Below, piece after piece: positions 33,256 through 42,616 of a stretch of 64,000 bases of DNA (position 1 is the first letter of the stretch; each line of letters starts with the position of its first letter). Under the pieces are notes generated by a model that had not been told where the DNA came from, did not search any database, and saw only the letters and a program-made list of their open reading frames with translations. A program made the translations under genes and the position numbers. Source of the DNA: Bacillus sp. E(2018) (lineage in GTDB: Bacteria > Bacillota > Bacilli > Bacillales > Fictibacillaceae); contig NZ_SCOL01000001.1 in NCBI RefSeq assembly GCF_005503015.1, forward strand, positions 2,356,001 through 2,420,000. Direction: 5' to 3'.

Positions 33256-33564
33256 ATGTCAAATGAATATGCAGTAGAGATGTTCAGAAAAACCATACCT
33301 CTGTTTCAAGCATTAGGTGATCCAGTCCGACAAGACCTCGTTCTGCTTTTAGCGGAGACAGATAAAATGAATGTAACGGATATTGCCAGTCAATCTCCCA
33401 TGTCACGGCCAACAGTATCCCATCACTTAAAAATTTTACGAGAAGCTGGGATTGTGGGTACCGAGAAAAAAGGGAAAGAGATTTTTTATTTTTTAACGCT
33501 TGATCAAACCGTTGTTCAGCTCAAACAGCTCATTCGCATTATTGAAGAGGAATGTATTCTTTAG
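33256..33564 (+). CDS. ArsR-family transcriptional regulator
   Basis: A 102-aa winged-helix repressor: LGDPVRQDLVLLLAE, VTDIASQSPMSRPTVSHHLKILREAGIVGTEKKGKEIFYFL. Typical metal-site cysteines of ArsR/CadC (such as ELCVCDL) are missing; only one Cys occurs, in the last residues (EEECIL), so a non-metal effector is likely. It stands alone between repeats and a convergent aldehyde dehydrogenase gene, and its target is not evident. Confidence 0.85.
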   Translation: MSNEYAVEMFRKTIPLFQALGDPVRQDLVLLLAETDKMNVTDIASQSPMSRPTVSHHLKILREAGIVGTEKKGKEIFYFLTLDQTVVQLKQLIRIIEEECIL

Positions 33565-33598
33565 ATTTTGTATTTGTATTCACTGTTGTGCTTGATAG

Positions 33599-33668
33599 TA
33601 GTTGATTTCCGCTACAGGTTGTACGCTTTCCATGGCGCGACCGGTGAGCCCCTTGCCGCTCCGCACCC
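33599..33668 (-). repeat. MITE-like intergenic repeat, copy 5 (half element)
   Basis: TAGTTGATTTCCGCTACAGG, ACGCTTTCCATGGCGCG, CCGGTGAGCCCCTTGCCGCT. Degraded half copy of the family, lying between the ArsR gene and the terminator at 33.7 kb. Confidence 0.75.
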
Positions 33669-33708
33669 TCAAAAATTAAATTAACAAATCGTTTATGTAA
33701 AAGCTTCT

Positions 33709-33753
33709 ATAAAAAAGCGATTCAGCATGTTTTTGCTGAATCGCTTTTTTGTT
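33709..33753. terminator. bidirectional terminator, ArsR gene / aldehyde dehydrogenase
   Basis: Stem AAAAAGCGATTCAGCA / TGCTGAATCGCTTTTT between convergent genes. Confidence 0.88.
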
Positions 33754-33824
33754 GGTTAAAAATCCTTTCAAAAGAGCTTAGAAGAAAAGTGACAATCCTG
33801 AAGAGCATCTTGTTATACCAAACA

Positions 33825-35342
33825 CTATTTTTTGCGAAGCTGTTTGATGCCTGAACGTATAAGTTCCGCTCTCCCTTTACTGTTTGAGAAATAAGCTTTG
33901 ATCAATGTTCTTATGTTTGAGTACTTATTTTCGTAAGGGTACCAATTTAATTCTCGCTGTTTGATTCCCGTATCCTTCATTACTGACATCTGACGGGTAA
34001 AGGTAAACAATCCTTCATCTCCATGATATCTGCCTACACCGCTGCTTTTCACACCACCAAATGGCAGATGAGGATTTGCTACTGAAACCAATACATCATT
34101 AATCACCGCACTGCCTGTTAAGAGCTTTGATGTCACACGATTCGCTTTTTTAGCATCCTTTGTCCATACACTTGCGTTCAAGCCAAACTCAGTGCTGTTG
34201 GCTTTTTCAATTGCTTCTTCCTCTGTTGAGAAGGATATCACAGGTAGTACTGGTCCAAACGTTTCTTCTTTAACGATGTTCATATCTTCCGTAACATTCG
34301 TTAAGATCATTGGTTCCAAATACATGCTTTCTCCCCACTGATCTGGCTCTTTGCCAGTAAGTAGAAGAGCTCCTTTCTCTAAAGCATCCTTCACGTGATT
34401 TCTAATGACTTCTTTTTGGTGAGGAAAAGTTAATGAACCTAAATCTTCTCCAAGTTTCAGCTTCTTCGTTTCTTCTACAAGTCGGTCGATAAATTCACCA
34501 TGAATCGCATGTTGCACATAAACTCTTTCGATCGACATGCAAACTTGTCCCGCATTCGTGAAAGCACCCCAAACTGCGCCATTCACTGCTCTTCTAAGGT
34601 GAGCATCTTCAAATACAATCATTGGATCTTTGCCACCAAGCTCTAGAGTATAAGGAATAAATCTCTTGCTCGCTTCTACTCCTATCTTTCGTCCTGTCTC
34701 AACAGATCCTGTGAAGAATATGCCATCTGGCGTTTCAGTAACCAGAGCTTGTCCCAGCTCTTTTCCACCATGCGCAACTTGAAGAACATTTTTCGGCAGA
34801 TTCACTTCCCTCGCAATTTTTTCAATCAACAGTCCGATTGTAGGCGTGACCTCAGATGGTTTTACAATAACAGAATTCCCTGCGATTAGTGCAGAGATTA
34901 CAGGTGTCATCGATAGTTGAAAAGGATAGTTCCATGGTGAGATGACTAATACTGTTCCTAGAGGAAAATAATCTACATATGAAGATTTACCTAAAAAAAG
35001 AATCGGTGTGGAAACTTTTTTTCTCTTTAGAATTTTTGGTGCGCGCTTTTCATAATGAGCGATGATATCAATTACAGGCATAAGATCTGCTGTTAGAGCT
35101 TCTGTCTTCACTTTTCCAGTCGCTGCACAAATTTCATCTACGATCTCATCCATGTTATCTAAAAGATGCTGCTTTATCTTTTTTATAAACGTTAATCGAG
35201 TTTCTAATGTACGTGTGGACCAATATTGAAAAGCTGCAGAAGCTTTTTCATACATTTCAGGAACGTGATTTTCTCCCGTTTCTAGCCACTGGTCTATGGT
35301 TTCACCTGTTGCAGGATGTTTTGCAACCATTACGTTTTTCAT
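33825..35342 (-). CDS. aldehyde dehydrogenase (class 3-like)
   Basis: A 505-aa aldehyde dehydrogenase distinct from DhaS. VISPWNYPFQLSMTPVISAL and NSVIVKPSEVTP (cofactor), ELGGKDP (general base), TNAGQVCMSIERVYV (catalytic Cys) and HLPFGGVKSSGVGRYHG, which is typical of fatty/aromatic aldehyde dehydrogenases. The C-terminus is basic (LIRSGIKQLRKK). It faces away from an SDR gene; the two may share a promoter region and act in aldehyde/alcohol metabolism. Confidence 0.87.
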   Translation of the reverse strand: MKNVMVAKHPATGETIDQWLETGENHVPEMYEKASAAFQYWSTRTLETRLTFIKKIKQHLLDNMDEIVDEICAATGKVKTEALTADLMPVIDIIAHYEKRAPKILKRKKVSTPILFLGKSSYVDYFPLGTVLVISPWNYPFQLSMTPVISALIAGNSVIVKPSEVTPTIGLLIEKIAREVNLPKNVLQVAHGGKELGQALVTETPDGIFFTGSVETGRKIGVEASKRFIPYTLELGGKDPMIVFEDAHLRRAVNGAVWGAFTNAGQVCMSIERVYVQHAIHGEFIDRLVEETKKLKLGEDLGSLTFPHQKEVIRNHVKDALEKGALLLTGKEPDQWGESMYLEPMILTNVTEDMNIVKEETFGPVLPVISFSTEEEAIEKANSTEFGLNASVWTKDAKKANRVTSKLLTGSAVINDVLVSVANPHLPFGGVKSSGVGRYHGDEGLFTFTRQMSVMKDTGIKQRELNWYPYENKYSNIRTLIKAYFSNSKGRAELIRSGIKQLRKK

Positions 35343-35485
35343 TCAAACGCACCTCCTTTGTCAAAATTTTCATATTTCTTTCATCATACCTTGTTTAATG
35401 ATTTATTGTTTATTTATTTTTCTAGATATGATATCATGTTGATATTCTTAAACATATAAACATAATGATAGAAAGGATGTTTCTT

Positions 35486-36268
35486 ATGATAAATAATAAA
35501 ATTGCACTCATTACAGGAGCTTCAAGCGGAATTGGCCTTGAATTTGCCGATCTCTTTGCGAAGGACGGCTATCAACTGGTGCTTACAGCTAGAAATGAGA
35601 CGAAGCTTAATGAGATTGCCGATCAGCTGACTAAAAAGTATGGTGTTACCATTTCGGTAATGGCAAAAGACTTAAGTCAAAGGGACGCTGCAGAAGAACT
35701 GACAGCAGAGATCATTGCAAAAGGTATAGAGATTGATGTACTCATCAACAATGCAGGATTTGCAGCTTACGGACCTTTTAACGAGACATCATGGAAAGAT
35801 GAAAAAGATATGATACAAGTAAACATTACGGCTCTTACAACTCTGACAAAACAGCTTCTTCCCGGAATGATTAAGCGTAATCGAGGGAAAATCTTAAACG
35901 TAGCCTCAACTGCTGCTTTTCAACCTGGACCATTAATGGCTGTCTATTACGCAACAAAAGCTTATGTACTCTCCTTCTCAGAAGCCATCAACTATGAATT
36001 ACGTCATACCGATGTAAGTGTTACCGCTCTTTGTCCTGGTGCTACAGCTACAAACTTTGAAAAGCGTGCAAGCCTTGAGTCATCTCGCCTGTTTCAATCA
36101 GGTGCGATGAATGCAAGAGACGTTGCGCAGTCAGGCTACAATGCCTTAATGAATAATGATTCATTGTCGATTCCAGGATTTAAAAACAAGGCATTAGCTA
36201 ACATCGTACGATTCTTACCTCGCAAAACGATTCTAAAAATTGTGCATTATGTTCAAGACAAAAAATAA
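35486..36268 (+). CDS. SDR family oxidoreductase
   Basis: A 260-aa classical short-chain dehydrogenase: cofactor motif TGASSGIG near residues 10-17, NNAG in INNAGFAAYGP, catalytic Ser in NVASTAAF, and YxxxK in YYATKAYVLSFSEA. Resembles the DltE/YqjQ-type group. ATG 35486 is 8 nt from AAAGGA; upstream in-frame ATGs at 35465 and 35477 are weaker. Divergent from the aldehyde dehydrogenase at 35342. Confidence 0.87.
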   Translation: MINNKIALITGASSGIGLEFADLFAKDGYQLVLTARNETKLNEIADQLTKKYGVTISVMAKDLSQRDAAEELTAEIIAKGIEIDVLINNAGFAAYGPFNETSWKDEKDMIQVNITALTTLTKQLLPGMIKRNRGKILNVASTAAFQPGPLMAVYYATKAYVLSFSEAINYELRHTDVSVTALCPGATATNFEKRASLESSRLFQSGAMNARDVAQSGYNALMNNDSLSIPGFKNKALANIVRFLPRKTILKIVHYVQDKK

Positions 36269-36279
36269 ATGTAATAATT

Positions 36280-36313
36280 TGAGAACAGCTTTATATGGCT
36301 GTTCTTTTTTTAT
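36280..36313 (+). terminator. terminator of the SDR gene
   Basis: Stem AGAACAGC / GCTGTTCT with T-run, shortly after the stop. Confidence 0.85.
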
Positions 36314-36465
36314 AAAATATTTTTTAACATAAGACTTCGAATACTCTCTTCAATTTATTGCTTGATAACACAATCTTATTTGTGTAATATTACACTAAAA
36401 GAGAATATATGCGTTCCGTCTTATTTTAATCAATTTTACATATACATGAATTGAGGTGGTAAAAC

Positions 36466-37704
36466 ATGAACAAAAAATGGATGAGAAAAGAAGGTCAAAA
36501 GTGGATTGATGACAAAATCATTTCCGAAGATCAGTTAGATTTAATTCTTTCAAGATATCCTGATTCTGAAGACAAGGGCAAAGTTACTGGTGTATTACCC
36601 ATTTTAGCTAGTGTTTTAATCGGCATCGGAATTCTATCTTTCATCGCATCAAATTGGGGAGAAATCTCACCAATCGCCAGACTTTCCTTACTTATCGTGT
36701 TTATGCTCGGTTTTTACTATTCTGGTGAACGGTATTTAAAAGCCGGCCAGCGTTCATTAGGTACTTCTCTTAATCTCCTTGGAATCATTACCTTTGGAGC
36801 AAGTATCATTCTTTTAGGTCAAACTTTTAACCTTAATGCCGTCGATGCACGTTTATTCGTATTTTGGAGTCTTCCTGCCATCTTTTATTTATTCAGAGAT
36901 CGTCACAAGCTATATTTTTTCCTTATTGGGCTTTTAACAGTTGGAGGGCAACTTTACAGCATAAGTGAATTTCAAAGCTTTAGTTATCTTTTATGTATCC
37001 TTTTTATCATAGCTGTCGGGGGCTTTGTTTTCTTGTACCCATCCACTCTAAAATCTTGGATTTTTACGATTGGACTCAGTACACAAGTTCTCATGTTTAT
37101 TACGGTTAAAGATATAAATTTACTTTGGTTTTTCTTATTTGGATTCGCTTTATTTACAAGCAGTTTATGGGTTGAAAAGAGAGTATTTAAACAACCGTTT
37201 AATCGCCTAGGAACACTCATTGGATTTGGTTTTGCTTACGGATTATATTTCTTACTTACAAATGAATTTTCTTCTGATTTTGAGTTGCCAAACCCTTATC
37301 TGTTCATCCCTGTACTAGTCGTTCTATTCGCTCTATCAGTCGTCGGAAAACGTCAGGAGAATTTATACATGCATGCATGGGAACTCTTGATTTTCATGCC
37401 GTTGTTTTACCTTGTCAAAGTGACTGAGCCGTTAATAGTAGGCATTGTTTATTTAATCATCATGTTCGTTTATTCTGGCTTCAAACTTGCAGAAGGCTAT
37501 CGTAACGAAAGTCGGTCGCAGATCAATTTTGGAATTGTACTCTTTCTGCTTGTTTGCTTAATGGGTTACTTTAATCTGGCATGGTCCTTTATGCCAAAGT
37601 CCATTTTCTTCTTATTAGGTGGAGTTCTTTTATTCATACTAAATGCGTTTCTCCAACGTAAGAAAAAGCAGGTCTTAAAGAACGGAGGTCCGCATCATGA
37701 TTAA
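36466..37704 (+). CDS. DUF2157 membrane protein
   Basis: A 412-aa protein with a soluble N-terminal 45 residues (WMRKEGQKWIDDKIISEDQLDLILSRYP), then about twelve hydrophobic helices. The N-terminal domain plus GILSFIASNWGEI are the DUF2157 signature. Function unknown. ATG 36466 follows GAGGTGGTAAAAC. It overlaps the next gene, a GDYXXLXY protein; this pair is conserved in many bacteria. Confidence 0.85.
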   Translation: MNKKWMRKEGQKWIDDKIISEDQLDLILSRYPDSEDKGKVTGVLPILASVLIGIGILSFIASNWGEISPIARLSLLIVFMLGFYYSGERYLKAGQRSLGTSLNLLGIITFGASIILLGQTFNLNAVDARLFVFWSLPAIFYLFRDRHKLYFFLIGLLTVGGQLYSISEFQSFSYLLCILFIIAVGGFVFLYPSTLKSWIFTIGLSTQVLMFITVKDINLLWFFLFGFALFTSSLWVEKRVFKQPFNRLGTLIGFGFAYGLYFLLTNEFSSDFELPNPYLFIPVLVVLFALSVVGKRQENLYMHAWELLIFMPLFYLVKVTEPLIVGIVYLIIMFVYSGFKLAEGYRNESRSQINFGIVLFLLVCLMGYFNLAWSFMPKSIFFLLGGVLLFILNAFLQRKKKQVLKNGGPHHD

Positions 37705-38218
37705 AAAAAGAGGTTGGATGATCGCTTCCCTTCTTCAAGTATTATTTCTGATCTTTATCGCAGGAAGTTATTACAGCATCGATTATTTCGGAAAAGAGAT
37801 CAAGATTAAGACCGTTCCCGTTGATCCAAGAGATCTCTTGTATGGTGATTATGTAACACTTCGTTATGATATCAGTACAGCTCCTCTCAAAAGCTTTAAA
37901 GGTGTTGCAACTGAACTAGATCGAGGTCAACAAAAAGCCTATGTTGTTCTGCAGCCTAACAAAGAAGGTTATTATGTTATTAAGAACGTTTATTCTGAAA
38001 AACCAGATGTAACAGGTAACCAGGTCGTGTTAACGGCTAAAGCTGAAAAAATCTGGGGTCAAAACTCCTTCGATCAAATTCAGCTTACGTATGGATTTGA
38101 GAGATATTATGTTCAGGAGAACACAGGAAAAGAACTTGAGCAGCAAGCAAAAGACATGGATGTGATCATAAGCGTTGCACCTTGGGGAGCTCATAAGATC
38201 GTAGAACTTAACCCATAA
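37697..38218 (+). CDS. GDYXXLXY-motif membrane-anchored protein
   Basis: A 173-aa protein: N-terminal helix (WMIASLLQVLFLIFIAGSYY), then an external domain with PVDPRDLLYGDYVTLRYDIS, the exact GDYxxLxY motif that names the family. Commonly encoded beside DUF2157, as here with 8-bp overlap. Function unknown. Confidence 0.87.
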   Translation: MIKKRGWMIASLLQVLFLIFIAGSYYSIDYFGKEIKIKTVPVDPRDLLYGDYVTLRYDISTAPLKSFKGVATELDRGQQKAYVVLQPNKEGYYVIKNVYSEKPDVTGNQVVLTAKAEKIWGQNSFDQIQLTYGFERYYVQENTGKELEQQAKDMDVIISVAPWGAHKIVELNP

Positions 38219-38227
38219 ATGCTGAAA

Positions 38228-38269
38228 GACTCATAAAGAGCTGAAAATGCTTTTTATGAGTTTTTTTTA
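38228..38269 (+). terminator. terminator of the DUF2157 operon
   Basis: Stem ACTCATAAA / TTTATGAGT followed by eight T. Confidence 0.85.
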
Positions 38270-38532
38270 CGTTTATTGTTGTGGGGGGATTTTCGTAAAT
38301 CGGATAAATAATCTTATCTATGGAAGTATCGAGGATTACCTCCGTAATGTGTGTCTCTGTCCCCCCTCTTATGGACACTTCATCCCACAATGGCCTGCCG
38401 CTAAGCACTGCAGCATTCCTACCAAAGCGTTTCTCAGCTAAAAAACTCTTACATACATTCTTTATATCTAATTAATCATTATTCCGGTTTAAGTTTAAGG
38501 ATTACGGGAAAATTGATAATGAGGTGAAAACA
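38270..38532. other. intergenic region with GC-rich patch, no gene seen
   Basis: Between the terminator and the next gene. A locally GC-rich segment at 38280-38450 contains GGGGGGATTTTC, TCCCCCC and CCTGCCGCTAAG; the last recalls the CCTGCCGCTTTG block of the MITE-like family, perhaps a decayed copy. The minus strand could pair GGGGGGACA with TCCCCCCAC, but I cannot match a known RNA. Confidence 0.4.
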
Positions 38533-38865
38533 ATGTCAGATACTAAAATTATCGAACTAAAAGATGTACTAAATGGGTGGGCTGGTAACCAGATTTCTAT
38601 TCGTAAAGAAGAAGCAGGAGATCTAGATCAAATCAGAATCTCATTAGATAAGGCAACCTTTGAACAAAGAGACGCACATGATGACTATTTAGGTGATCAT
38701 ATATTGTTTTTACACGGTACAGCTTATGCAGCAGAAGAAGGTTCACAAGTAGAACTACCAACCATTACGTACGAGATTCCGATCGATGGAATCAATGATA
38801 TACGAACAGACGATAACATCGTTTCATTCGAAACCAATAGAGCACAATATGTAATCAATAAATAA
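38533..38865 (+). CDS. hypothetical protein (110 aa)
   Basis: Acidic soluble protein beginning MSDTKIIELKDVLNGWAG, with no signal peptide or helix. Predicted beta-rich (SQVELPTITYEIPIDGINDIRTDDNIVSFETNRAQYVINK). I recognise no family. ATG 38533 has GAGGTG six nt upstream; the in-frame GTG at 38524 lies inside that site. Confidence 0.72.
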   Translation: MSDTKIIELKDVLNGWAGNQISIRKEEAGDLDQIRISLDKATFEQRDAHDDYLGDHILFLHGTAYAAEEGSQVELPTITYEIPIDGINDIRTDDNIVSFETNRAQYVINK

Positions 38866-38897
38866 AGAAGAGATCCCGCGGGATCTCTTCTTTATTC
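38862..38897. terminator. bidirectional terminator, 110-aa gene / hemAT
   Basis: Near-perfect palindrome AAAGAAGAGATCCC / GGGATCTCTTCTTT overlapping the hemAT stop codon. Confidence 0.88.
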
Positions 38898-40214
38898 TTG
38901 TTGCATGTTTTTCGTAACATCTGTTAACGAATCGGCTGATACCGCGATCTGCCCTACCGCATGACTCAGTTCTTCTATCACTTCTGCCATCACTTCTACT
39001 TCTTTTTCTAGCTTTCCGCTTCGATCTGTACTCTCATCCATCTTAGAAAGAATAGCTACAAAGAAATCGGATATCTCCGTAGCTTCACTGACACTGTCGT
39101 TTATATAATGATGAATGCTTTCAACAGATTGAGTGACAGCTTCTATTCGTTTGTGTGTATTTTTCACAAGTTCAGAAACACCTGAAACAGACGTCTTTGT
39201 TTGATCAGCTAATTTTCGAACTTCATGAGCTACAACAGAGAATCCTTTTCCAGCCTCACCAGCTCGAGCAGCTTCTATGGCTGCGTTAAGGGATAGAAGG
39301 TTCGTTTGTTCCGCAATCGCTGTAACGATATCCACAACATCGTTGATCTTAACAGTTGCTTGTTCCAAGCTGATTAGTTCAGTTGTAATCTGTTCTGATT
39401 GGTCTTTTACTTTTAGGATCATTTGCTGATGATCATCTAGTTTGTTCTTACCAGCTAACGAATTATTGGATACTTGTATAGCTGATTCTGCTGTGCTTTT
39501 TGCAAATACCACCACTTCATCAGCCTTTGAAGTTAACTCTTCTAGGGCTGCACTCGTTTCTTCTGAGATACTCGCTAGTTCTTCCACAGAATCTCCTACT
39601 GATAATGCAATCTGCCTTTTTTGCTTTTCATGTTCTTCTCTTTGATTGATTTGCTCTAATTCAAAAGCTTCTAAAACAATTTGTTGTTCAAAATTCAAAA
39701 TCTTCGTCACTGCTTTAACAGCAAGCTGGTACTCATTTTTATTATCAATATGTTTGTCCAAAATAGATAAAAAAGACAGCAGCATATCCTGAAAAGAACT
39801 GATATACCATTTCGGCTGCAGTCCGATTTTAAAGTGGATGCGGGCGATCACTTTTCTTTGTTCGATATATGCTGCATCAATAACGCCGTCAAACATTTCT
39901 TGTATGTGCTTAATTAGCGTTACTTGAAGTTTATTAATAGAGCTGTGTCTTTGAATAATTTCCATCAAGCCAGGCACATGTTCAATATTTTTATAAAATT
40001 GGCTCACGATCTCTTCAATATTCTCAGAAATCAACGGTTTAATCGAGCGGATGATCGCTAAGTCATCCACTGTTAATGAAATCATGTTCAATTGCTTCTG
40101 CCATTCACTGTTTGGAGATACTAAGATTTTCACAACTTCTTTGACGCTTCCAGTAGGATCAAGTAATGCTGTCGTAGTCTTCTTTTTTGTTAGTATGCTT
40201 AAAATAGATGCCAC
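38892..40214 (-). CDS. hemAT: HemAT, globin-coupled aerotaxis transducer
   Basis: A 440-aa soluble chemoreceptor. N-terminal globin sensor at about 20-180 with the proximal-His region [23 protein letters not shown] and [15 protein letters not shown] as in B. subtilis HemAT; C-terminal methyl-accepting signalling domain with the conserved hairpin [35 protein letters not shown]. It binds O2 through haem and signals to CheA. No membrane helix. GTG 40214 follows AAGAAGGAAATCAAA. Transcribed alone. Confidence 0.92.
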   Translation of the reverse strand: MASILSILTKKKTTTALLDPTGSVKEVVKILVSPNSEWQKQLNMISLTVDDLAIIRSIKPLISENIEEIVSQFYKNIEHVPGLMEIIQRHSSINKLQVTLIKHIQEMFDGVIDAAYIEQRKVIARIHFKIGLQPKWYISSFQDMLLSFLSILDKHIDNKNEYQLAVKAVTKILNFEQQIVLEAFELEQINQREEHEKQKRQIALSVGDSVEELASISEETSAALEELTSKADEVVVFAKSTAESAIQVSNNSLAGKNKLDDHQQMILKVKDQSEQITTELISLEQATVKINDVVDIVTAIAEQTNLLSLNAAIEAARAGEAGKGFSVVAHEVRKLADQTKTSVSGVSELVKNTHKRIEAVTQSVESIHHYINDSVSEATEISDFFVAILSKMDESTDRSGKLEKEVEVMAEVIEELSHAVGQIAVSADSLTDVTKNMQQE

Positions 40215-40378
40215 TTTGATTTCCTTCTTCCTTTATATTCACTAAGATTTCATCCAATATGATGCAATTACATGCGACTATACGCTCATTTTTTAGATTC
40301 ATATGTTTTATCGACTTCTTAAAGGGAATGTTTTAATAAACAAAAATATTTTCAAAAATGAAAAGAGGAGTGATTCAC

Positions 40379-40531
40379 ATGTGGAAAAAGAGATGGGCCG
40401 CTGGAACACTGGCAGCAATGTTAACGTTAGGTGGATTAACTGCTTGTGGTGACGGCGTTGATCAAGACAACGGTGTAGACGATGGGGAACAAAATGATGA
40501 GATGGATGAAAAAAATAAAGAAGAAAGTTAA
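40379..40531 (+). CDS. small acidic lipoprotein (50 aa)
   Basis: ATG 40379 behind AGAGGAGTGATTCAC opens MWKKRWAAGTLAAMLTLGGL, then lipobox LTAC (Cys23) and a highly acidic tail (DGVDQDNGVDDGEQNDEMDE). Looks like a membrane-tethered micro-lipoprotein. No family is recognised; similar DNA-length genes are often missed. Followed within 22 bp by a terminator. Confidence 0.75.
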   Translation: MWKKRWAAGTLAAMLTLGGLTACGDGVDQDNGVDDGEQNDEMDEKNKEES

Positions 40532-40551
40532 TAATGAACCTTAAAAAAAAT

Positions 40552-40589
40552 AACGAAAAAAAGGCCCCTTCATGAGGCCTTTTTTTCGT
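40552..40589. terminator. bidirectional terminator, lipoprotein / bmrD
   Basis: Stem CGAAAAAAAGGCC / GGCCTTTTTTTCG between convergent genes. Confidence 0.88.
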
Positions 40590-42614
40590 TTAACTTACGG
40601 CGCGTGTTTCCGTTTTTCCTTGTTGAAGCTGGTACATCTGGAAGTATCGTCCCTTTTCTTTCATCAGTTCGTTGTGACTTCCTCGTTCTACGATCACACC
40701 ACGATCGAGAACTAGGATTTGATCCGCACTCTTAATGGTAGAAAGTCTATGGGCGATAATGAAAGTTGTTCTTCCTCTCTTCAACACATCTAACGCTTCT
40801 TGAATGACAGCTTCAGTTTCGGTGTCAATACTTGCCGTTGCTTCATCAAGAATTAAGATGGCTGGATTGTAAGCCAGCGCTCTTGCAAATGAGATTAATT
40901 GTCTCTGACCGGAAGAAAGGGTACTTCCTTTTTCAATCACCGGTTCATCCAACCCTTTTGGTAAGTTGTTGATAAACGGCATTGCCCCAACATCCGTGAG
41001 CGCTTTTTCAACTTGTTCCCGCGAAATTTCAGGATTATCCAGGCTCACGTTGGATGCAATCGTTCCTGTGAACAAGAATGGATCTTGTAGAACAATACCC
41101 ATATGCTGACGAAGCTCCTGTTTGGAAAGCTGCATGATGTCTTGGCCGTCGATCATGATTTTACCGTGTTTGATGTCATAGAAACGGAAAAGCAGATTCA
41201 TGATTGAACTTTTCCCAGAACCCGTATGACCGACAAGTGCCACTGTCTCCCCTTGATTTGCTTCGAAAGCAATATTTTTAAGGACCGGTTCACCTTCTAC
41301 ATAACTGAACGTAACATCTTGAAACGCTACATTCCCTTTGTATCGCTCAACCTCTGTTTCTGTTACTTTTTGTCCTGGCTCATCCATCAGCACGAATACT
41401 CGCTCTGCAGATACAAGTGCCTGCTCAAGCTGTGCAAGCTGGTTGACCATACCTGTTACAGGGTGGAACATGCGGTTTAAATAATCTACAAACGCATACA
41501 GAACACCGATTGAAATGACAGATCCTACGCCAAGCGCCTGCCCTCCAAAGTGCCAGATGAATGCCATGAACGCAAGGTTCTTTAATAACAACACAAGGTT
41601 ATGGCCAGTCATCGCGTTAAGACTTAATAGTTTGTTTTGAAAGGTGAAGTATTCTTTATTCATCGTTTCAAATTCTTCAGAAGTCTTATTTTGTCGCTTA
41701 AATGCTTGGATGATTGTCATACCGTTAATTGATTCGTTTATCATCCCGTTAATGTCACTAAGCGTAGAACGAATCTTATGATTGTATTTAGATGCGAATT
41801 TTCGGTAAACAATGATCCAAACCACAAGGATCGGTACGAGAATTAAACAGATGGTTGCAAGCTTAGAATCAAGCAAGAACAATGCGATGAATATCCCTGT
41901 CAGATAGATGATCCCTGTAAAGAAGTTTGCTAAAACGTTAATAAATAATTCTTTAATCGCTTCCGTATCATTCGTAATACGAGAAACGATTTTTCCAGCA
42001 GGCTGATTATCAAAATACGTAATCGCTACACGCTGAACGTGGGCGAATACATCTTGACGAATCTTCTTGATAACCAGATTTGACGAGCGCTGCAGCATAT
42101 AGCGCTGACCATACTGAAAGAATGATGCAAAAACGAGAAGGCCCAAGTAAATCATAGTCAGTTTCATGATTCCCGCTATTTCTGGCTTATAAAAAGCAAA
42201 TGTTTCACTCGTACTGAGTTTATCTGCCGAATAGGTTTCTGATTTTCCTTTAAAAGAAATCGTCACTTCTCCGTTACTCGCTTTTCGTTCCCCATCAAAA
42301 GATATTTTGTTTGGTACAACGAAATAGTCTCGTTTCACTTGGATAACTCGTATCTCTTTTCCTTTATCTTCTCCTGGATTAAAATGATCGCTTCGCTTAT
42401 ACCAGTTTCCATCGTATTTCACTGCTTCTTTTTCTTCACTATCCACTTGGTGCCATGGCCGCTCGATTCCAAGAATATGGTCATCGATCATCGTCTTTGC
42501 GATGAACGGTCCAGTCAGCTCCGCTCCAATGGCAACAGTAAGCATCAGAAGCCCGAGAATGAAGTTCTTTTTATAGTGAAGTGCGTATTGAAACAGGCGT
42601 TTTCCAACGTTCAT
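40590..42614 (-). CDS. bmrD: BmrD-like half of heterodimeric multidrug ABC exporter
   Basis: A 674-aa fused permease-ATPase; B. subtilis BmrD (YheH) is about 673 aa. Six helices interrupted by an external insertion of about 110 residues after helix 1 (HILGIERPWHQV...KPEIAG), a BmrD hallmark. NBD: GHTGSGKSS (Walker A), LSSGQRQLISFARAL, ILILDEATASIDTETE, IAHRLST. With BmrC it exports drugs. It starts 2 bp after the bmrC stop. Confidence 0.9.
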   Translation of the reverse strand: MNVGKRLFQYALHYKKNFILGLLMLTVAIGAELTGPFIAKTMIDDHILGIERPWHQVDSEEKEAVKYDGNWYKRSDHFNPGEDKGKEIRVIQVKRDYFVVPNKISFDGERKASNGEVTISFKGKSETYSADKLSTSETFAFYKPEIAGIMKLTMIYLGLLVFASFFQYGQRYMLQRSSNLVIKKIRQDVFAHVQRVAITYFDNQPAGKIVSRITNDTEAIKELFINVLANFFTGIIYLTGIFIALFLLDSKLATICLILVPILVVWIIVYRKFASKYNHKIRSTLSDINGMINESINGMTIIQAFKRQNKTSEEFETMNKEYFTFQNKLLSLNAMTGHNLVLLLKNLAFMAFIWHFGGQALGVGSVISIGVLYAFVDYLNRMFHPVTGMVNQLAQLEQALVSAERVFVLMDEPGQKVTETEVERYKGNVAFQDVTFSYVEGEPVLKNIAFEANQGETVALVGHTGSGKSSIMNLLFRFYDIKHGKIMIDGQDIMQLSKQELRQHMGIVLQDPFLFTGTIASNVSLDNPEISREQVEKALTDVGAMPFINNLPKGLDEPVIEKGSTLSSGQRQLISFARALAYNPAILILDEATASIDTETEAVIQEALDVLKRGRTTFIIAHRLSTIKSADQILVLDRGVIVERGSHNELMKEKGRYFQMYQLQQGKTETRAVS

Positions 42615-42616
42615 GG

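Noticed and set aside
38270..38520. Riboswitch before the 110-aa gene
   Set aside because: GC-rich patch has no match to riboswitch cores that I know, and the pairing is weak.
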